From contig NZ_JAAAPL010000002.1 in NCBI RefSeq assembly GCF_011317445.1, forward strand, positions 372,001 through 436,000: a stretch of 64,000 bases of DNA, in the 5' to 3' direction. This document shows positions 52,102 to 61,421 of the stretch, piece after piece (the first letter of the stretch is position 1; every line of letters starts with the position of its first letter). Origin of the DNA: Chelativorans multitrophicus. Its GTDB lineage: Bacteria > Pseudomonadota > Alphaproteobacteria > Rhizobiales > Rhizobiaceae. Both the position numbers and the translations under genes were made by a program. The notes beneath the pieces were generated by a model. That model was given only the letters and a program-made list of their open reading frames with translations. It was not told the origin of the DNA and made no database searches.

Positions 52102-52380
52102 ATGCAATGCCCAATTGACGGATCCGAGTTGGTAATGAGCGAGCGCCAGGGCATTGAGGTCGATTACTGCCCGAAATGCCGCGGCGTATGGTTGGACAGG
52201 GGTGAGCTGGACAAGATCATCGAACGTGCGGCCGACGAAGCTTTGCCTGCGCAATATGATGCGCGCTCGCGTGACCGCGATGAGGGCCGGTATCGCGATG
52301 ATCGCCAATATGGCAGCCATAGCAGCCAACGCCCTTACAAAAAGAAGAAGTCATTACTCGGCGAAATCTTCGATTTCTGA
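52102..52380 (+). CDS. TFIIB-type zinc ribbon domain protein
   Basis: 92 residues with an N-terminal zf-TFIIB module: 'MQCPIDGSELVM' and 'DYCPKCRGVWLDRGELDKII', which binds one zinc through CP-x-D and CPKC. An Arg/Asp/Tyr-rich linker and a basic end 'KKKKSLLGEIFDF' follow. The ATG follows AAGGAGACCCAG. Common and uncharacterised in rhizobia. Confidence 0.9.
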   Translation: MQCPIDGSELVMSERQGIEVDYCPKCRGVWLDRGELDKIIERAADEALPAQYDARSRDRDEGRYRDDRQYGSHSSQRPYKKKKSLLGEIFDF

Positions 52381-52647
52381 GCTTTACGCCGCCTGCTTAG
52401 GCTTCCTGACATTTGGCGCCGGGCGTTTTGCCCTCCCTTGAAGCGGGTGTGGCGGGCGTCTTTCGCCGGGGAGCCGGCGCCGGCTTTGAGGCGCATCGGA
52501 TGGGCCTGGGGCAGGCTTTCCGGATAAGCAAAACTTCGCTCCGATCATAAATTCTGCTTGGCCGCACAGGCCGGGAACATGCGGCATCCCCTGCGGTTCG
52601 CGACGTACCGCCGCTTTGCGGTTCATCCCGAACCAGAGGAGAGCAGG

Positions 52648-53526
52648 ATGTTCTTTCGCACGAACCAATTCCAGTACAATGCAAAGCCGGAAAGACCGGA
52701 TCCGGTCTACGCCAAAAAGCTGCAGGAGGTGCTGGGCGGCCAGTGGGGCGAGATCAGCGTCATGATGACCTATCTCTTCCAGGGCTGGAACTGCCGGGCG
52801 CCGGCAAAATACCGCGACATGATCCTCGATATCGGGACCGAGGAGATCGCGCATGTGGAAATGCTCGCGACGATGATCGCGCGGCTCCTGGAAACATCTC
52901 CGGTGGAGGCAAAGGAGGGGGCCGCGAAGAACTCTGCAATTGGAGCCGTGCTGGGCGGCTCGCGCCTGGAGGACGTGATCGTCTCCGGCATGAACCCGCA
53001 ACATGCGATCGTCTCGGGGCAGGGCGCTACCCCGACCGACAGCGTCGGCTATCCGTGGACGTCCCGCTACACCATCGCTTCAGGCAATCTGCTCGCGGAT
53101 TTCCGATTCAACGTAACGGCCGAATCGCAGGGGCGGCTGCAGGTGTGCCGGCTCTATGAGCTGACCGACGATCCGGGTGTGCGCGATATGCTCTCCTTCC
53201 TGATTGCGAGGGACACGATGCACCAGAACCAATGGCTGGTGGCGATTGCCGAACTTGAAGCGGACGGGCTCGATACGACGCCGGTGCCGATGAGCTTTCC
53301 GCAGGAGAAGGAACTGGCGGAAGTGGCGTATCAGTTCTGGAACTGCTCCGGCGGAGCAGAAAGCCAGGAAGGCCGCTGGGCAGCGGGGCCGGCGCCCGAC
53401 GGGAAGGGCGAATTCGAATATCTCGCCGATCCGCAGCCCATGGGCGAGATCGTGGAAGAGCTGGAGCAGGGCGATCCCCTGCTGCATGGAACGCCCAAAA
53501 CGCCCATGCCGCCCTCGGCCACTTGA
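52648..53526 (+). CDS. Manganese catalase
   Basis: 292 residues of the di-manganese ferritin-like catalase family that dismutates hydrogen peroxide without haem. Ligand segments are visible: 'EISVMMTYLFQGWNCRA', 'DIGTEEIAHVEMLATMIA' (Glu/His), and 'FLIARDTMHQNQWLVAIAEL' (His/Glu). The start behind GAGGAG is clear; the longer frame upstream is not coding. The C-terminal tail is Pro-rich ('GTPKTPMPPSAT'). It stands alone. Confidence 0.95.
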   Translation: MFFRTNQFQYNAKPERPDPVYAKKLQEVLGGQWGEISVMMTYLFQGWNCRAPAKYRDMILDIGTEEIAHVEMLATMIARLLETSPVEAKEGAAKNSAIGAVLGGSRLEDVIVSGMNPQHAIVSGQGATPTDSVGYPWTSRYTIASGNLLADFRFNVTAESQGRLQVCRLYELTDDPGVRDMLSFLIARDTMHQNQWLVAIAELEADGLDTTPVPMSFPQEKELAEVAYQFWNCSGGAESQEGRWAAGPAPDGKGEFEYLADPQPMGEIVEELEQGDPLLHGTPKTPMPPSAT

Positions 53527-53587
53527 CCCTGCGGAAGTAGGAAGAAGTTCCGCAAAACAGGAACAATCGAGCACGTTTCTCGTTCTC

Positions 53588-53615
53588 GCAATCCGGCAAG
53601 ACTCGGCCGGATTGC
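53588..53615. other. Hairpin upstream of DUF1003 gene
   Basis: GCAATCCGGC and GCCGGATTGC form a 10-bp perfect stem with an 8-nt loop, ending 17 bp before the DUF1003 start. It may be an operator or a structure affecting translation of a gene without a good Shine-Dalgarno site. Confidence 0.5.
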
Positions 53616-53632
53616 AAGACGGACGACTATCC

Positions 53633-54184
53633 ATGACCTCGCCCACAGCACATCTACCGCCTGCGGACAAGCTCAGCAGCGCCCTCGAACGCAATATCGA
53701 GGCGATCGAAAAACGGCGTTCGGAGGAGGCCGATCAGTTGAAGCTGGAGGAGAGGATCGCCCAGGCGATCACCCGCTTCACCGGCAGTATGCGCTTCGTC
53801 TATTTGCATCTCGCGGTCTACGGGTTCTGGATCGTTGCCAATCTCGGGCTCATTCCCGGCGTTCCGCGCTTCGATCCCAGCTTTGTGATGCTGGCGATGG
53901 CCGCCTCGGTGGAGGCGATCTTTCTTTCGACCTTCGTGCTGATCAGCCAGAATCGCATGGCGGCGGCGGCAGACAAGCGCGCCGATCTCGACCTGCAGAT
54001 AAATCTGCTCACCGAGCACGAGATCACGAAGCTGGCGGAGATGATCACTGCCATCGGGGAACGGCTTGATTCAAAACCCTTGTCGGACCGCGAGGTTGGG
54101 GAGATCAAGAGTGATATCGCGCCCGAAGCCGTTCTGGATGCCATCGAGGCAAAGCGCCAGGAGGAGAACGAAGATGCCGATTAG
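53633..54184 (+). CDS. DUF1003 membrane protein
   Basis: 183 residues: 'IAQAITRFTGSMRFVYLHLA' leading to two membrane helices ('YGFWIVANLGLIPG' and 'MLAMAASVEAIFLSTFVLIS'), then the DUF1003 signature 'QNRMAAAADKRADLDLQINL' with a cytoplasmic helical C-terminus. Unknown function; inner membrane. Its stop overlaps that of the opposite-strand lipoprotein gene. Confidence 0.9.
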   Translation: MTSPTAHLPPADKLSSALERNIEAIEKRRSEEADQLKLEERIAQAITRFTGSMRFVYLHLAVYGFWIVANLGLIPGVPRFDPSFVMLAMAASVEAIFLSTFVLISQNRMAAAADKRADLDLQINLLTEHEITKLAEMITAIGERLDSKPLSDREVGEIKSDIAPEAVLDAIEAKRQEENEDAD

Positions 54185-54441
54185 TCGCGCCGGACGATGA
54201 TCGGCCGGTAGAGCACCAGCGGCTCGTTCCATCGATCCATCTCTGCCATGCGAAAGCGATATTCCGCCTGCCGGTTGAGGTCTATGCGCTGCAAACATTC
54301 CGCGAACGCGTCCGTATTCGGGCGGAAGCCATAGGAGCGGCATTGCTGCTCGTCCAGCGCTCGTCTTTCCGCTGGCGTAAGGGTTTGGCAGCCCGCCAGG
54401 CCTGCCAGAAGAACCACTCCAACAGCCGCCGGGAAACGCAT
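54181..54441 (-). CDS. Small lipoprotein
   Basis: 86 residues: signal 'VGVVLLAGLAGC' with a clean lipobox, then 'LTPAERRALDEQQCRSYGFR' and 'FAECLQRIDLNRQAEYRFRM', a pattern of a small conserved rhizobial lipoprotein with two further Cys. Convergent with DUF1003, stops overlapping by 4 bp. The start at 54441 is preferred over 54465, which would place extra residues before the signal. Confidence 0.82.
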   Translation of the reverse strand: MRFPAAVGVVLLAGLAGCQTLTPAERRALDEQQCRSYGFRPNTDAFAECLQRIDLNRQAEYRFRMAEMDRWNEPLVLYRPIIVRRD

Positions 54442-54502
54442 CGGCTTGCCTCCAAAAAGTACCATCTCGCACTTCTAGCCGGCGCAAGCCGGCGGTCGCG
54501 AA

Positions 54503-55282
54503 TTATACCAGCTCCGACAGGACCAGTATCGTAAGAAAGCCGATGCCGATCGCAATGGCCGAGGACTGCTGGTATTGATGTTCCTCCGCTTCGGGAACGA
54601 GATCCGTGACGGTCAGATAGAACATTCCCCCTGCTCCCATGGCAAGAAGCAAGCCGAGAACGGGTGGCGGGAGCCCTCGGAAAGCAAACCACCCGAGCAT
54701 TGCCGAAGCGAAAAGCGACAGCGCGATGACTGCCGTCCATTTCAGGATGCGCAGGCGATAGCCCCTCTTGGTTTCCTCGCGCACCAGCTCTCCGATACTG
54801 AGCGCTTCGCTGATATTGTCGACGAAGATCGCCGCGCCAACGATGAAGGCGACGCTGGGATCGATCGCCGCGCTCACGCCGATAGTAAGACCTTCGATCA
54901 GCTCCTCCGCGCTGGTGGCCCCGGCAAGAACGGTCACCTGGCTTCCGCGCGGTTTGTGGCGGCGGTGAAACGATCTGACGGCGCCGATCTGGTCCGCCTC
55001 CTCGCCGGCCATCCGTCCACGATTGACGAAGAGATCGAGGAGATAAACCAGCAGGAAACCGATAACGAAGCCACCGACCGTTACGGTGAGCGAGGACTGT
55101 TCGATCGCCTTCGGCATCATTTCGAAGGCGAAGGTGCCCAGAAGAACCCCGGCCGCGAAGCCGACGGCGACCGAGAGCAGAAAGCTGCTCGGACGCAGAT
55201 AGATGGCGATCAAGCCGCCGGCCGTGGATGCGAGCGCAGCCGCAAGCGCGACGAAGAGAATGATGAGGCCCGGTCCATCCAT
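54503..55282 (-). CDS. ZIP family metal transporter
   Basis: 259 residues and about eight membrane helices. The ZIP metal-site helices are 'ATSAEELIEGLTIGVSAAI' (His of many ZIPs replaced by Ser/Glu positions) and 'AIFVDNISEALSIG'. The absence of the usual HxxxH in helix IV is noted, so the metal is uncertain (zinc or another divalent). A cytoplasmic loop is basic and His-containing ('VRSFHRRHKPRG'). Confidence 0.88.
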   Translation of the reverse strand: MDGPGLIILFVALAAALASTAGGLIAIYLRPSSFLLSVAVGFAAGVLLGTFAFEMMPKAIEQSSLTVTVGGFVIGFLLVYLLDLFVNRGRMAGEEADQIGAVRSFHRRHKPRGSQVTVLAGATSAEELIEGLTIGVSAAIDPSVAFIVGAAIFVDNISEALSIGELVREETKRGYRLRILKWTAVIALSLFASAMLGWFAFRGLPPPVLGLLLAMGAGGMFYLTVTDLVPEAEEHQYQQSSAIAIGIGFLTILVLSELV

Positions 55283-55481
55283 TGACGATTCCGCGAGACG
55301 AGAGCTGAACGGGCTCGCGGCGTGGGATGTTCCGGCTGACCAGCGCGTCCTTTTTGCGACTGATGAGATGTGGCGGAGTATCAGAACCAGACGCCGCCGG
55401 AGCCTGACGACAACTTTACCGCCGCGACTGCGCGGCTTTTACCAGCCTGCTACGGGCAGGATGATAGCGAGTGGGGACCAG

Positions 55482-56417
55482 TCATTGCACACGCGGCTTT
55501 CGAAACAGCTCGCTCGTCTCCAGGAGGCCTTCGAGGTCTTTCATCCGGTCGCGGGTGGCCTTCCATGCCGAACTCTGTATCGCCTCAATCAGCGCCTCCA
55601 CGACAAACAGCATGACGACCGATGAATCCCATGCCGAAGGGACTTCGGTTTCCACGCGAAAGACGACCGTCGCCGTCTTGGCGACAGGGGATTTCCATCT
55701 GTCGGTGAAGAGGATCGTATGAAGGCCTCGCTCGGCTGCAATCCGGCTAAGCGTCTCGATTTCGCGTTCGTAGCGCCGGATGTCGAAGATCACCAAGACA
55801 TCGCCAGATCTCATATTGAGGGCATAGTGCGGCCACGTGCTGGGAGTGGGCGCAATCAGCGTGACATTGGGGCGTATCACTTGGCAATGGGTGAAAAGGT
55901 ACTCGGCCAGCGATTTGGTGATGCGTCCGCCGACGATGTAAACGTGGTTGCGCTGTTCCCTGAGAAGATCTCGCGCGCGGTCGAAATCGCTCGTCCTGAT
56001 GCCCGACAGCGTCCCTCGCAGGTTCGCGATTGTCGCGTCGGCAAAGCGATTTAGGATATGCGCGTCCGGGGCGTCGGCGGTCCACCTGTCGTGTTTTGCG
56101 ATGGGGTTCGACAGGGTGGTCTCGAGTTCGTGATGGATGTGCATCTGGAAGTCCGGAAAGCCCTTAAACCCGAGTTTCCTGACCATACGAACCACTGTCG
56201 GAGTCGATACCGATGCTTGCTCGGCGATCGTCGTGATCGAACCGAGCGCCGACATCGGATAATTTGCCACAAGCGCATTGGCCAGCTGCCGCTCCGATCG
56301 TGTCAGGCGATCGAAACTGGATTTTAGGATGTCCAGAAATGTTGAATCAGTGCTCAATGTGGTCGTCCCAATATCCTTCGCGGTTTTCGTATCATCCCTG
56401 CGCGCTTCCCTCAACAT
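55482..56417 (-). CDS. MurR/RpiR family transcriptional regulator
   Basis: 311 residues: N-terminal RpiR helix-turn-helix ('RLTRSERQLANALVANYP', 'ITTIAEQASVSTPTVVRMVR', 'KLGFKGFPDFQMHIH') and a C-terminal SIS sugar-isomerase-like sensor ('NHVYIVGGRITKSLAEYLF', 'LVIFDIRRYEREIETLSRIA'). It diverges from the amidohydrolase gene and probably controls it. The Met at 56417 is used because the longer reading from 56492 would be translated through the promoter of the divergent gene. Confidence 0.9.
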   Translation of the reverse strand: MLREARRDDTKTAKDIGTTTLSTDSTFLDILKSSFDRLTRSERQLANALVANYPMSALGSITTIAEQASVSTPTVVRMVRKLGFKGFPDFQMHIHHELETTLSNPIAKHDRWTADAPDAHILNRFADATIANLRGTLSGIRTSDFDRARDLLREQRNHVYIVGGRITKSLAEYLFTHCQVIRPNVTLIAPTPSTWPHYALNMRSGDVLVIFDIRRYEREIETLSRIAAERGLHTILFTDRWKSPVAKTATVVFRVETEVPSAWDSSVVMLFVVEALIEAIQSSAWKATRDRMKDLEGLLETSELFRKPRVQ

Positions 56418-56444
56418 TGGTGAAGAGAATTTTTCAAACCCATG

Positions 56445-56474
56445 TTGACTCGCGGGAAATTCTGAATGATTAAT
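56445..56474 (+). promoter_or_regulatory. Candidate promoter of the amine-catabolism operon
   Basis: TTGACT (56445-56450), 17 bp, then GATTAAT (56468-56474), 34 bp before the amidohydrolase GTG. GAATTT (56428) and AAATTC (56457) around the -35 box are a possible RpiR-bound inverted repeat. Confidence 0.45.
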
Positions 56475-56507
56475 TTCAAATCGATGTGACATTGATAGGT
56501 TTCGGGC

Positions 56508-57275
56508 GTGAGCGCACTACTTGGCGTCGACGAGGGGAATCCGGTCGCGGTCGAAGGCCAGGGGGGCCGTTCGCCGGTCCTGCTTGTGTGCGAGCACGCG
56601 TCCAATGTGATCCCCCGGAGTCTGGGGAACCTCGGGCTCCCGGAAGAGCTGAGGTCCAGTCACATCGCCTGGGACCCCGGCGCGCTCGAATTGTCTCGGT
56701 TCCTTTCAGGCAAACTCGACGCATGCCTGATCCACCAACGGTTCTCCAGGCTTGCTTACGACTGCAACCGTCCGCCCGACGACGACAGCGCCATACCGCA
56801 GGTGAGCGAGATATTCCCGATACCGGGGAATATTGCCGCGGGCCCTGCGGACAGGCAGGCGCGCGTCGACAGTATCTATCGACCCTTCGAGGCCGCGGTT
56901 GCGCAGGAGATCGCATGGCGCATCTCCTCGGGCAGGCCTTGCGTGCTGGCGACCATCCACACTTTCACGCCGGTCTTCAAAGGTGTGCGGCGCGAGACGG
57001 AGATCGGCATCCTGCACGACAGTGACGCGCGCTTCGCCGACAGGGTGATCTCTTCGCTTCAGCGCGGTTCGGTGTTCGTCGTCCGGCGCAACGATCCCTA
57101 CGGGCCGGACGACGGCGTGACCCACACGCTGATCGAGCACGGTGTGCGCAACGGGCTTGAAAACGTTATGATCGAGGTGCGCAGCGATCTGCTCGCGGAT
57201 GAGAAATCGCGGGCGCAAGTGGAGTTTCATCTCCTGCGCGCCCTGGTCGATGCCCTAGGCCCGGTAAATACCTGA
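56508..57275 (+). CDS. N-formylglutamate amidohydrolase family protein
   Basis: 255 residues of the FGase fold: 'SPVLLVCEHASNVIP' (metal-binding EH region), 'SHIAWDPGALELSR', 'FSRLAYDCNRPPDD', 'VLATIHTFTPVFKGV' and 'NGLENVMIEVRSDLL'. In histidine use HutG releases glutamate from N-formylglutamate, but here it stands with a glutamine-synthetase-like ligase and dehydrogenases, so hydrolysis of a gamma-glutamyl or N-acyl amino-acid intermediate is likelier. GTG start, without a clear Shine-Dalgarno site. Confidence 0.88.
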   Translation: MSALLGVDEGNPVAVEGQGGRSPVLLVCEHASNVIPRSLGNLGLPEELRSSHIAWDPGALELSRFLSGKLDACLIHQRFSRLAYDCNRPPDDDSAIPQVSEIFPIPGNIAAGPADRQARVDSIYRPFEAAVAQEIAWRISSGRPCVLATIHTFTPVFKGVRRETEIGILHDSDARFADRVISSLQRGSVFVVRRNDPYGPDDGVTHTLIEHGVRNGLENVMIEVRSDLLADEKSRAQVEFHLLRALVDALGPVNT

Positions 57276-57319
57276 GTCAGAGCGATCCGTTCGCGGACGA
57301 GCAGCAGCAAGGAAAGCAT

Positions 57320-58687
57320 ATGTCCGGATATTCATTTGAAGACCTGAAGGCGGATGTCAGCGCGGGACGTATTGACACCGTCATCGCCTGCCAGGTCGAC
57401 ATGCAGGGCAGGCTGATGGGCAAGCGCTTCCATGCGCAGTTCTTCATTGATGGCGGCTATACGGAAACGCACAGCTGCAACTACCTGCTGGCCACCGATC
57501 TCGAAATGGAGACCGTGCCGGGCTACAAGGCAACGAGCTGGCAGGCCGGCTATGGCGATTACGTGATGAAGCCAGACTTATCGACGCTCCGGCGGGTCCC
57601 GTGGCTGGAGGCGACCGCGATGGTTCTGTGCGACGTGCTCGATCATCACAGCCACCGCGAGGTCTCACATTCCCCGCGCGCGGTGTTGAAGGGACAGATT
57701 GCCCGGCTGGAGGCTATGGGCTTCCAGGCATTCATGGCCACCGAGCTGGAATTTTTTCTGTTTAATCAAAGCTACGAAGAGGCGAGGGAACAGGGATATC
57801 GCGGTCTCCGCACAGTGGGTGGGTACAACGAGGACTATCACATCTTCCAGACCACCAAGGAGGAAGACGTGATGCGCGCCATACGGAACGGCCTCCAGGG
57901 GGCGGGCATCCCTGTCGAGAACACCAAGGGCGAAGCCTCGGCCGGGCAGGGCGAGGTCAATGTGCGCTACGCCGACGCGCTGACCATGGCCGACCGCCAC
58001 GTCATAATCAAGAACGCCTGCAAGGAGATCGCCTGGTCCCGGGGCAAGTCGATCACCTTCCTCGCAAAATGGAACGCGAATGCCGCCGGCAGTTCGTCAC
58101 ACATCCACCAGTCGCTGTGGAGCGCCGACGGCAAGACGCCGATGTTTCTCGACGAAGGAGCCGAGTTCGGCATGTCGTCGCTGATGCGCCATTATGTGGC
58201 CGGTCTGCTGGCCCACGCCTCGGAGATTACCGCTTTCCTTGCTCCCTACGTCAATTCCTACAAGCGCTTCGTCGCGGGCACGTTCGCCCCCACCAAGGCT
58301 GTATGGAGTAGGGACAACCGCACGGCGGGGTATCGCCTCTGCGGCGAGGGCACCAAGGGCATCCGCATAGAATGCCGGGTCGGCGGTTCCGACCTCAATC
58401 CGTATCTGGCGATGGCAGCCCTGATCGCCGCCGGCATCGACGGTATCGAACGCGAGTTGCCCCTGGAGGCGCCGTTCGTCGGGGACGCCTATGGCGGTAC
58501 GCAGGTCCGGGAAATTCCGAAGACGCTGCGGGAGGCGACGGTCGCCTTGGACGAGTCAAGCCTGCTGCGCTCGGCCTTCGGCGACGAGGTGGTCGACCAC
58601 TATGTCAGGGCGGCCCGCTGGGAGCAGGAAGTCGCCGATAAGCTCATTGCCGACTGGGAGATCGCCCGCGGCTTTGAACGTTGCTGA
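57320..58687 (+). CDS. Glutamine synthetase family protein (gamma-glutamylamine ligase type)
   Basis: 455 residues with GS catalytic signatures: 'FMATELEFFLFNQSYEEA' (metal-binding Glu), 'SAGQGEVNVRYADALTMADR', 'NAAGSSSHIHQSLW' (ATP/glutamate site) and 'FAPTKAVWSRDNRTAGYR'. It lacks the adenylylation Tyr context of housekeeping GlnA and resembles PuuA/GlnA3-type enzymes that join glutamate to amines. AAGGAAAG precedes the ATG. With the downstream dehydrogenases it suggests a gamma-glutamylated amine pathway. Confidence 0.92.
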   Translation: MSGYSFEDLKADVSAGRIDTVIACQVDMQGRLMGKRFHAQFFIDGGYTETHSCNYLLATDLEMETVPGYKATSWQAGYGDYVMKPDLSTLRRVPWLEATAMVLCDVLDHHSHREVSHSPRAVLKGQIARLEAMGFQAFMATELEFFLFNQSYEEAREQGYRGLRTVGGYNEDYHIFQTTKEEDVMRAIRNGLQGAGIPVENTKGEASAGQGEVNVRYADALTMADRHVIIKNACKEIAWSRGKSITFLAKWNANAAGSSSHIHQSLWSADGKTPMFLDEGAEFGMSSLMRHYVAGLLAHASEITAFLAPYVNSYKRFVAGTFAPTKAVWSRDNRTAGYRLCGEGTKGIRIECRVGGSDLNPYLAMAALIAAGIDGIERELPLEAPFVGDAYGGTQVREIPKTLREATVALDESSLLRSAFGDEVVDHYVRAARWEQEVADKLIADWEIARGFERC

Positions 58688-58733
58688 GAGACGTCCAACA
58701 AGCATTCCAAAAGCGACGGCAGGAGTAAAGTCT

Positions 58734-60119
58734 GTGACGATTCTGAAGTGTATCTCGCCCATTGACGGGTCCGTCTATGCCGAGCGCCCGGCCCACTCTT
58801 TAGAGGAGGCGAGCGCTGCGGTTGCCAGGGCGCGAGCTGCCCAGAAGGACTGGGCCAGACACCCTGTCGAAGAGCGCGTGAAGCTGGTGATGGCCGGCGT
58901 CGCCCGGCTGAACGAGATGAGCGACGAGGTGGTGCCGGAACTTGCCCACATGATCGGCCGTCCGGTCAGGTATGGCGGCGAATTCAGAGGGTTCAACGAG
59001 CGTTCCAACTATGTTGCGTCCATAGCCGGCCAGGCTCTCGCGCCCATCGTGGTGGAGGACAGCGCATCCTTCACGCGCCAGATCGTCCGCGAGCCGCACG
59101 GCGTCGTGCTGGTCATCGCGCCCTGGAACTATCCCTATATGACGGCGATCAACACGGTCGCGCCGGCGCTGATGGCCGGAAACACGGTACTTATAAAGCA
59201 TGCCTCGCAAAGCCTACTCGTCGGCGAGCGCATGGTCCGGGCCTTTGTTGAAGCAGGTATTCCAGAGGATGTCTTCCAGAACCTGTTCTTGGACCACCAG
59301 ACGACCGAAAGCCTGATCAAGGCCAGGCATTTCGACTTCATCAACTTCACGGGCTCCGTCGAGGGCGGGCGCTCGATCGAACGGGCGGCGGCCGGTACCT
59401 TCGTCGGGCTCGGCCTGGAACTCGGCGGCAAGGATCCCGGCTATGTGATGGAGGATGCCGATCTCGACGCTGCGGTCGACACGCTGATGGACGGAGCCAT
59501 GTTCAATTCCGGGCAATGCTGCTGCGGCATAGAGCGCATCTATGTCCATCACTCCTTGTATGACGATTTTGTCGAGAAGTCTGCCGCCTGGGTGTCGAAC
59601 TACAAGCTTGGCAATCCACTCGACCCGCAGACATCACTCGGGCCTATGGCGCACGAGCGCTTCGCCGCCGAGGTGCGCGCACAGGTCCGCGAGGCGATCG
59701 CGGCGGGCGCGGTTCCGGTTGTCGACGCAGGCAAGTTTCCCGAGGATGACGGCGGGGCATATCTCGCGCCGCAAATCCTCACGAATGTCGACCACACGAT
59801 GCGGGTGATGCGCGACGAGACGTTCGGCCCGGTCGTAGGCATCATGAAGGTGTCAGGTGACGATGAAGCAATCGCTCTCATGAACGATTGCCAGTTCGGT
59901 CTGACCGCCTCGCTTTGGACGAGGGATCCGCAACGTGCATCGAATATCGGCGCGCAAATCGAGACCGGCACCGTCTTCATGAACCGCGCGGACTACCTGG
60001 ATCCGGCGCTCTGCTGGACGGGCGTCAAGAATACGGGTCGCGGCGGGTCGCTGTCGGCGATAGGTTTCCACAACCTGACCCGTCCAAAATCCTACCATCT
60101 CAAGAAAGTCACCGCATGA
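58734..60119 (+). CDS. Aldehyde dehydrogenase family protein
   Basis: 461 residues from GTG behind AGGAG. NAD region 'VIAPWNYPYMTAINTVAPAL', 'FINFTGSVEGGRSIERAAAG', catalytic Glu in 'LELGGKDPGYV' and the nucleophilic Cys in 'MFNSGQCCCGIERIYV' (three adjacent Cys). 'DETFGPVVGIMKV' is the family C-terminal motif. It should oxidise an aldehyde, such as a gamma-glutamylaminoaldehyde, in this operon. Its stop overlaps the next start as ATGA. Confidence 0.95.
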   Translation: MTILKCISPIDGSVYAERPAHSLEEASAAVARARAAQKDWARHPVEERVKLVMAGVARLNEMSDEVVPELAHMIGRPVRYGGEFRGFNERSNYVASIAGQALAPIVVEDSASFTRQIVREPHGVVLVIAPWNYPYMTAINTVAPALMAGNTVLIKHASQSLLVGERMVRAFVEAGIPEDVFQNLFLDHQTTESLIKARHFDFINFTGSVEGGRSIERAAAGTFVGLGLELGGKDPGYVMEDADLDAAVDTLMDGAMFNSGQCCCGIERIYVHHSLYDDFVEKSAAWVSNYKLGNPLDPQTSLGPMAHERFAAEVRAQVREAIAAGAVPVVDAGKFPEDDGGAYLAPQILTNVDHTMRVMRDETFGPVVGIMKVSGDDEAIALMNDCQFGLTASLWTRDPQRASNIGAQIETGTVFMNRADYLDPALCWTGVKNTGRGGSLSAIGFHNLTRPKSYHLKKVTA

Positions 60120-61261
60120 GCATCACAGCAAACTGGAGCTACCCGACGGCAGTCAAATTCGGCGCGGGCAGGATCAGGGAACTTGCCGAGCATTGCAAGG
60201 CCGTTGGCATGAAGCGGCCCCTGCTTATCACCGACCGCGGTCTTGCGCCGATGGCCATCACGCAGAACGCGCTGGACATCCTCGATGCGGCCGGCCTCGG
60301 ACACGCTTTGTTTGCCGATGTCGATCCCAACCCGAACGACAAAAATCTCGAGGCGGGCGTAAAAGCCCTAAGGGACGGGGATCATGACGGCGTCGTGGCC
60401 TTCGGCGGCGGCTCGGGTCTCGATCTAGGCAAGGCGGTTGCCTTCATGGCCGGGCAGACGCGGCCGGTGTGGGACTTCGAGGACATAGGCGATTGGTGGA
60501 CGCGCGCCTCGGTCGAGGGCATCGCACCCATCGTCGCGGTGCCGACCACGGCCGGTACCGGTTCGGAAGTTGGCCGGGCATCGGTCATCACCCACTCCGA
60601 GACACACACAAAAAAGGTGATCTTCCATCCAAAATTTCTCCCTGCAGTGACGATCTGCGACCCCGAGCTGACGGTCGGGATGCCAAAGGCCATCACAGTG
60701 GGAACCGGAATGGACGCCTTTGCCCATTGTCTCGAAGCGTATTCCTCGCCGTCCTATCACCCGATGAGCCAGGGCATCGCACTGGAAGGCATGCGACTGG
60801 TGAAGGATAACCTCCCAGAGGCCGTCAAGGACGGCTCCAACATCGAGGCCCGCTCGCACATGATGTCCGCAGCGGCGATGGGCGCGGTGGCCTTCCAGAA
60901 GGGCCTGGGTGCGATCCACGCGCTGTCTCATCCCGTCGGCGCGATCTACAACACGCATCACGGCATGACCAATGCCGTCGTGATGCCGACGGTCCTTCGC
61001 TTCAACCGGCCGGCCGTGGAGGCGAGGCTCGCGACGGCGGCAGCCTATCTCGGGATAAAGGGCGGCTTCGACGGCTTCTATGATTTCGTGCTCGCGCTGC
61101 GGGCCGAACTCGGCGTCCCGGACAAGCTGTTCCAGCTTGGCGTCGGCACGGACCGTATCGACGAGATGGCGGCGATGGCGATCGTCGATCCGACGGCGGG
61201 CGGCAACCCGGTGGAACTTACGCTGGAGGCGGCCAAGTCGCTCTACGCCGAGTGCATCTGA
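60116..61261 (+). CDS. Iron-containing alcohol dehydrogenase
   Basis: 381 residues: NAD-binding 'AFGGGSGLDLGKAVAFMA', 'VPTTAGTGSEVGRASVI', and metal-binding 'TGMDAFAHCLEAYSSP' with 'IHALSHPVGAIYNTHHGMTN' supplying the Asp/His ligands of Fe-ADH group III. It would interconvert an alcohol and aldehyde for the adjacent aldehyde dehydrogenase. An alcohol step suggests an amino-alcohol substrate such as ethanolamine or a propanolamine rather than plain putrescine (inference). Confidence 0.94.
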   Translation: MSITANWSYPTAVKFGAGRIRELAEHCKAVGMKRPLLITDRGLAPMAITQNALDILDAAGLGHALFADVDPNPNDKNLEAGVKALRDGDHDGVVAFGGGSGLDLGKAVAFMAGQTRPVWDFEDIGDWWTRASVEGIAPIVAVPTTAGTGSEVGRASVITHSETHTKKVIFHPKFLPAVTICDPELTVGMPKAITVGTGMDAFAHCLEAYSSPSYHPMSQGIALEGMRLVKDNLPEAVKDGSNIEARSHMMSAAAMGAVAFQKGLGAIHALSHPVGAIYNTHHGMTNAVVMPTVLRFNRPAVEARLATAAAYLGIKGGFDGFYDFVLALRAELGVPDKLFQLGVGTDRIDEMAAMAIVDPTAGGNPVELTLEAAKSLYAECI

Positions 61262-61421
61262 CTATCGACCCCGAGCCGGGTTGAACCTGCCAGTGAGGTC
61301 TTCGCCCGCGCCGGCATCAAGGACATCCTTGTCGAACCAGGTGTGCGGCGCAGCCAAGATCGACCGCCTCGCACGCATCCCAAAGCTCGGCGCGCGCGTC
61401 ATCGACTTCGGCTGCTGCCGC

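Noticed and set aside
52384-53004. Long leftward open frame opposite manganese catalase
   Set aside because: It is a shadow of the high-GC catalase gene, with Cys/Arg/His-rich composition and no family pattern.
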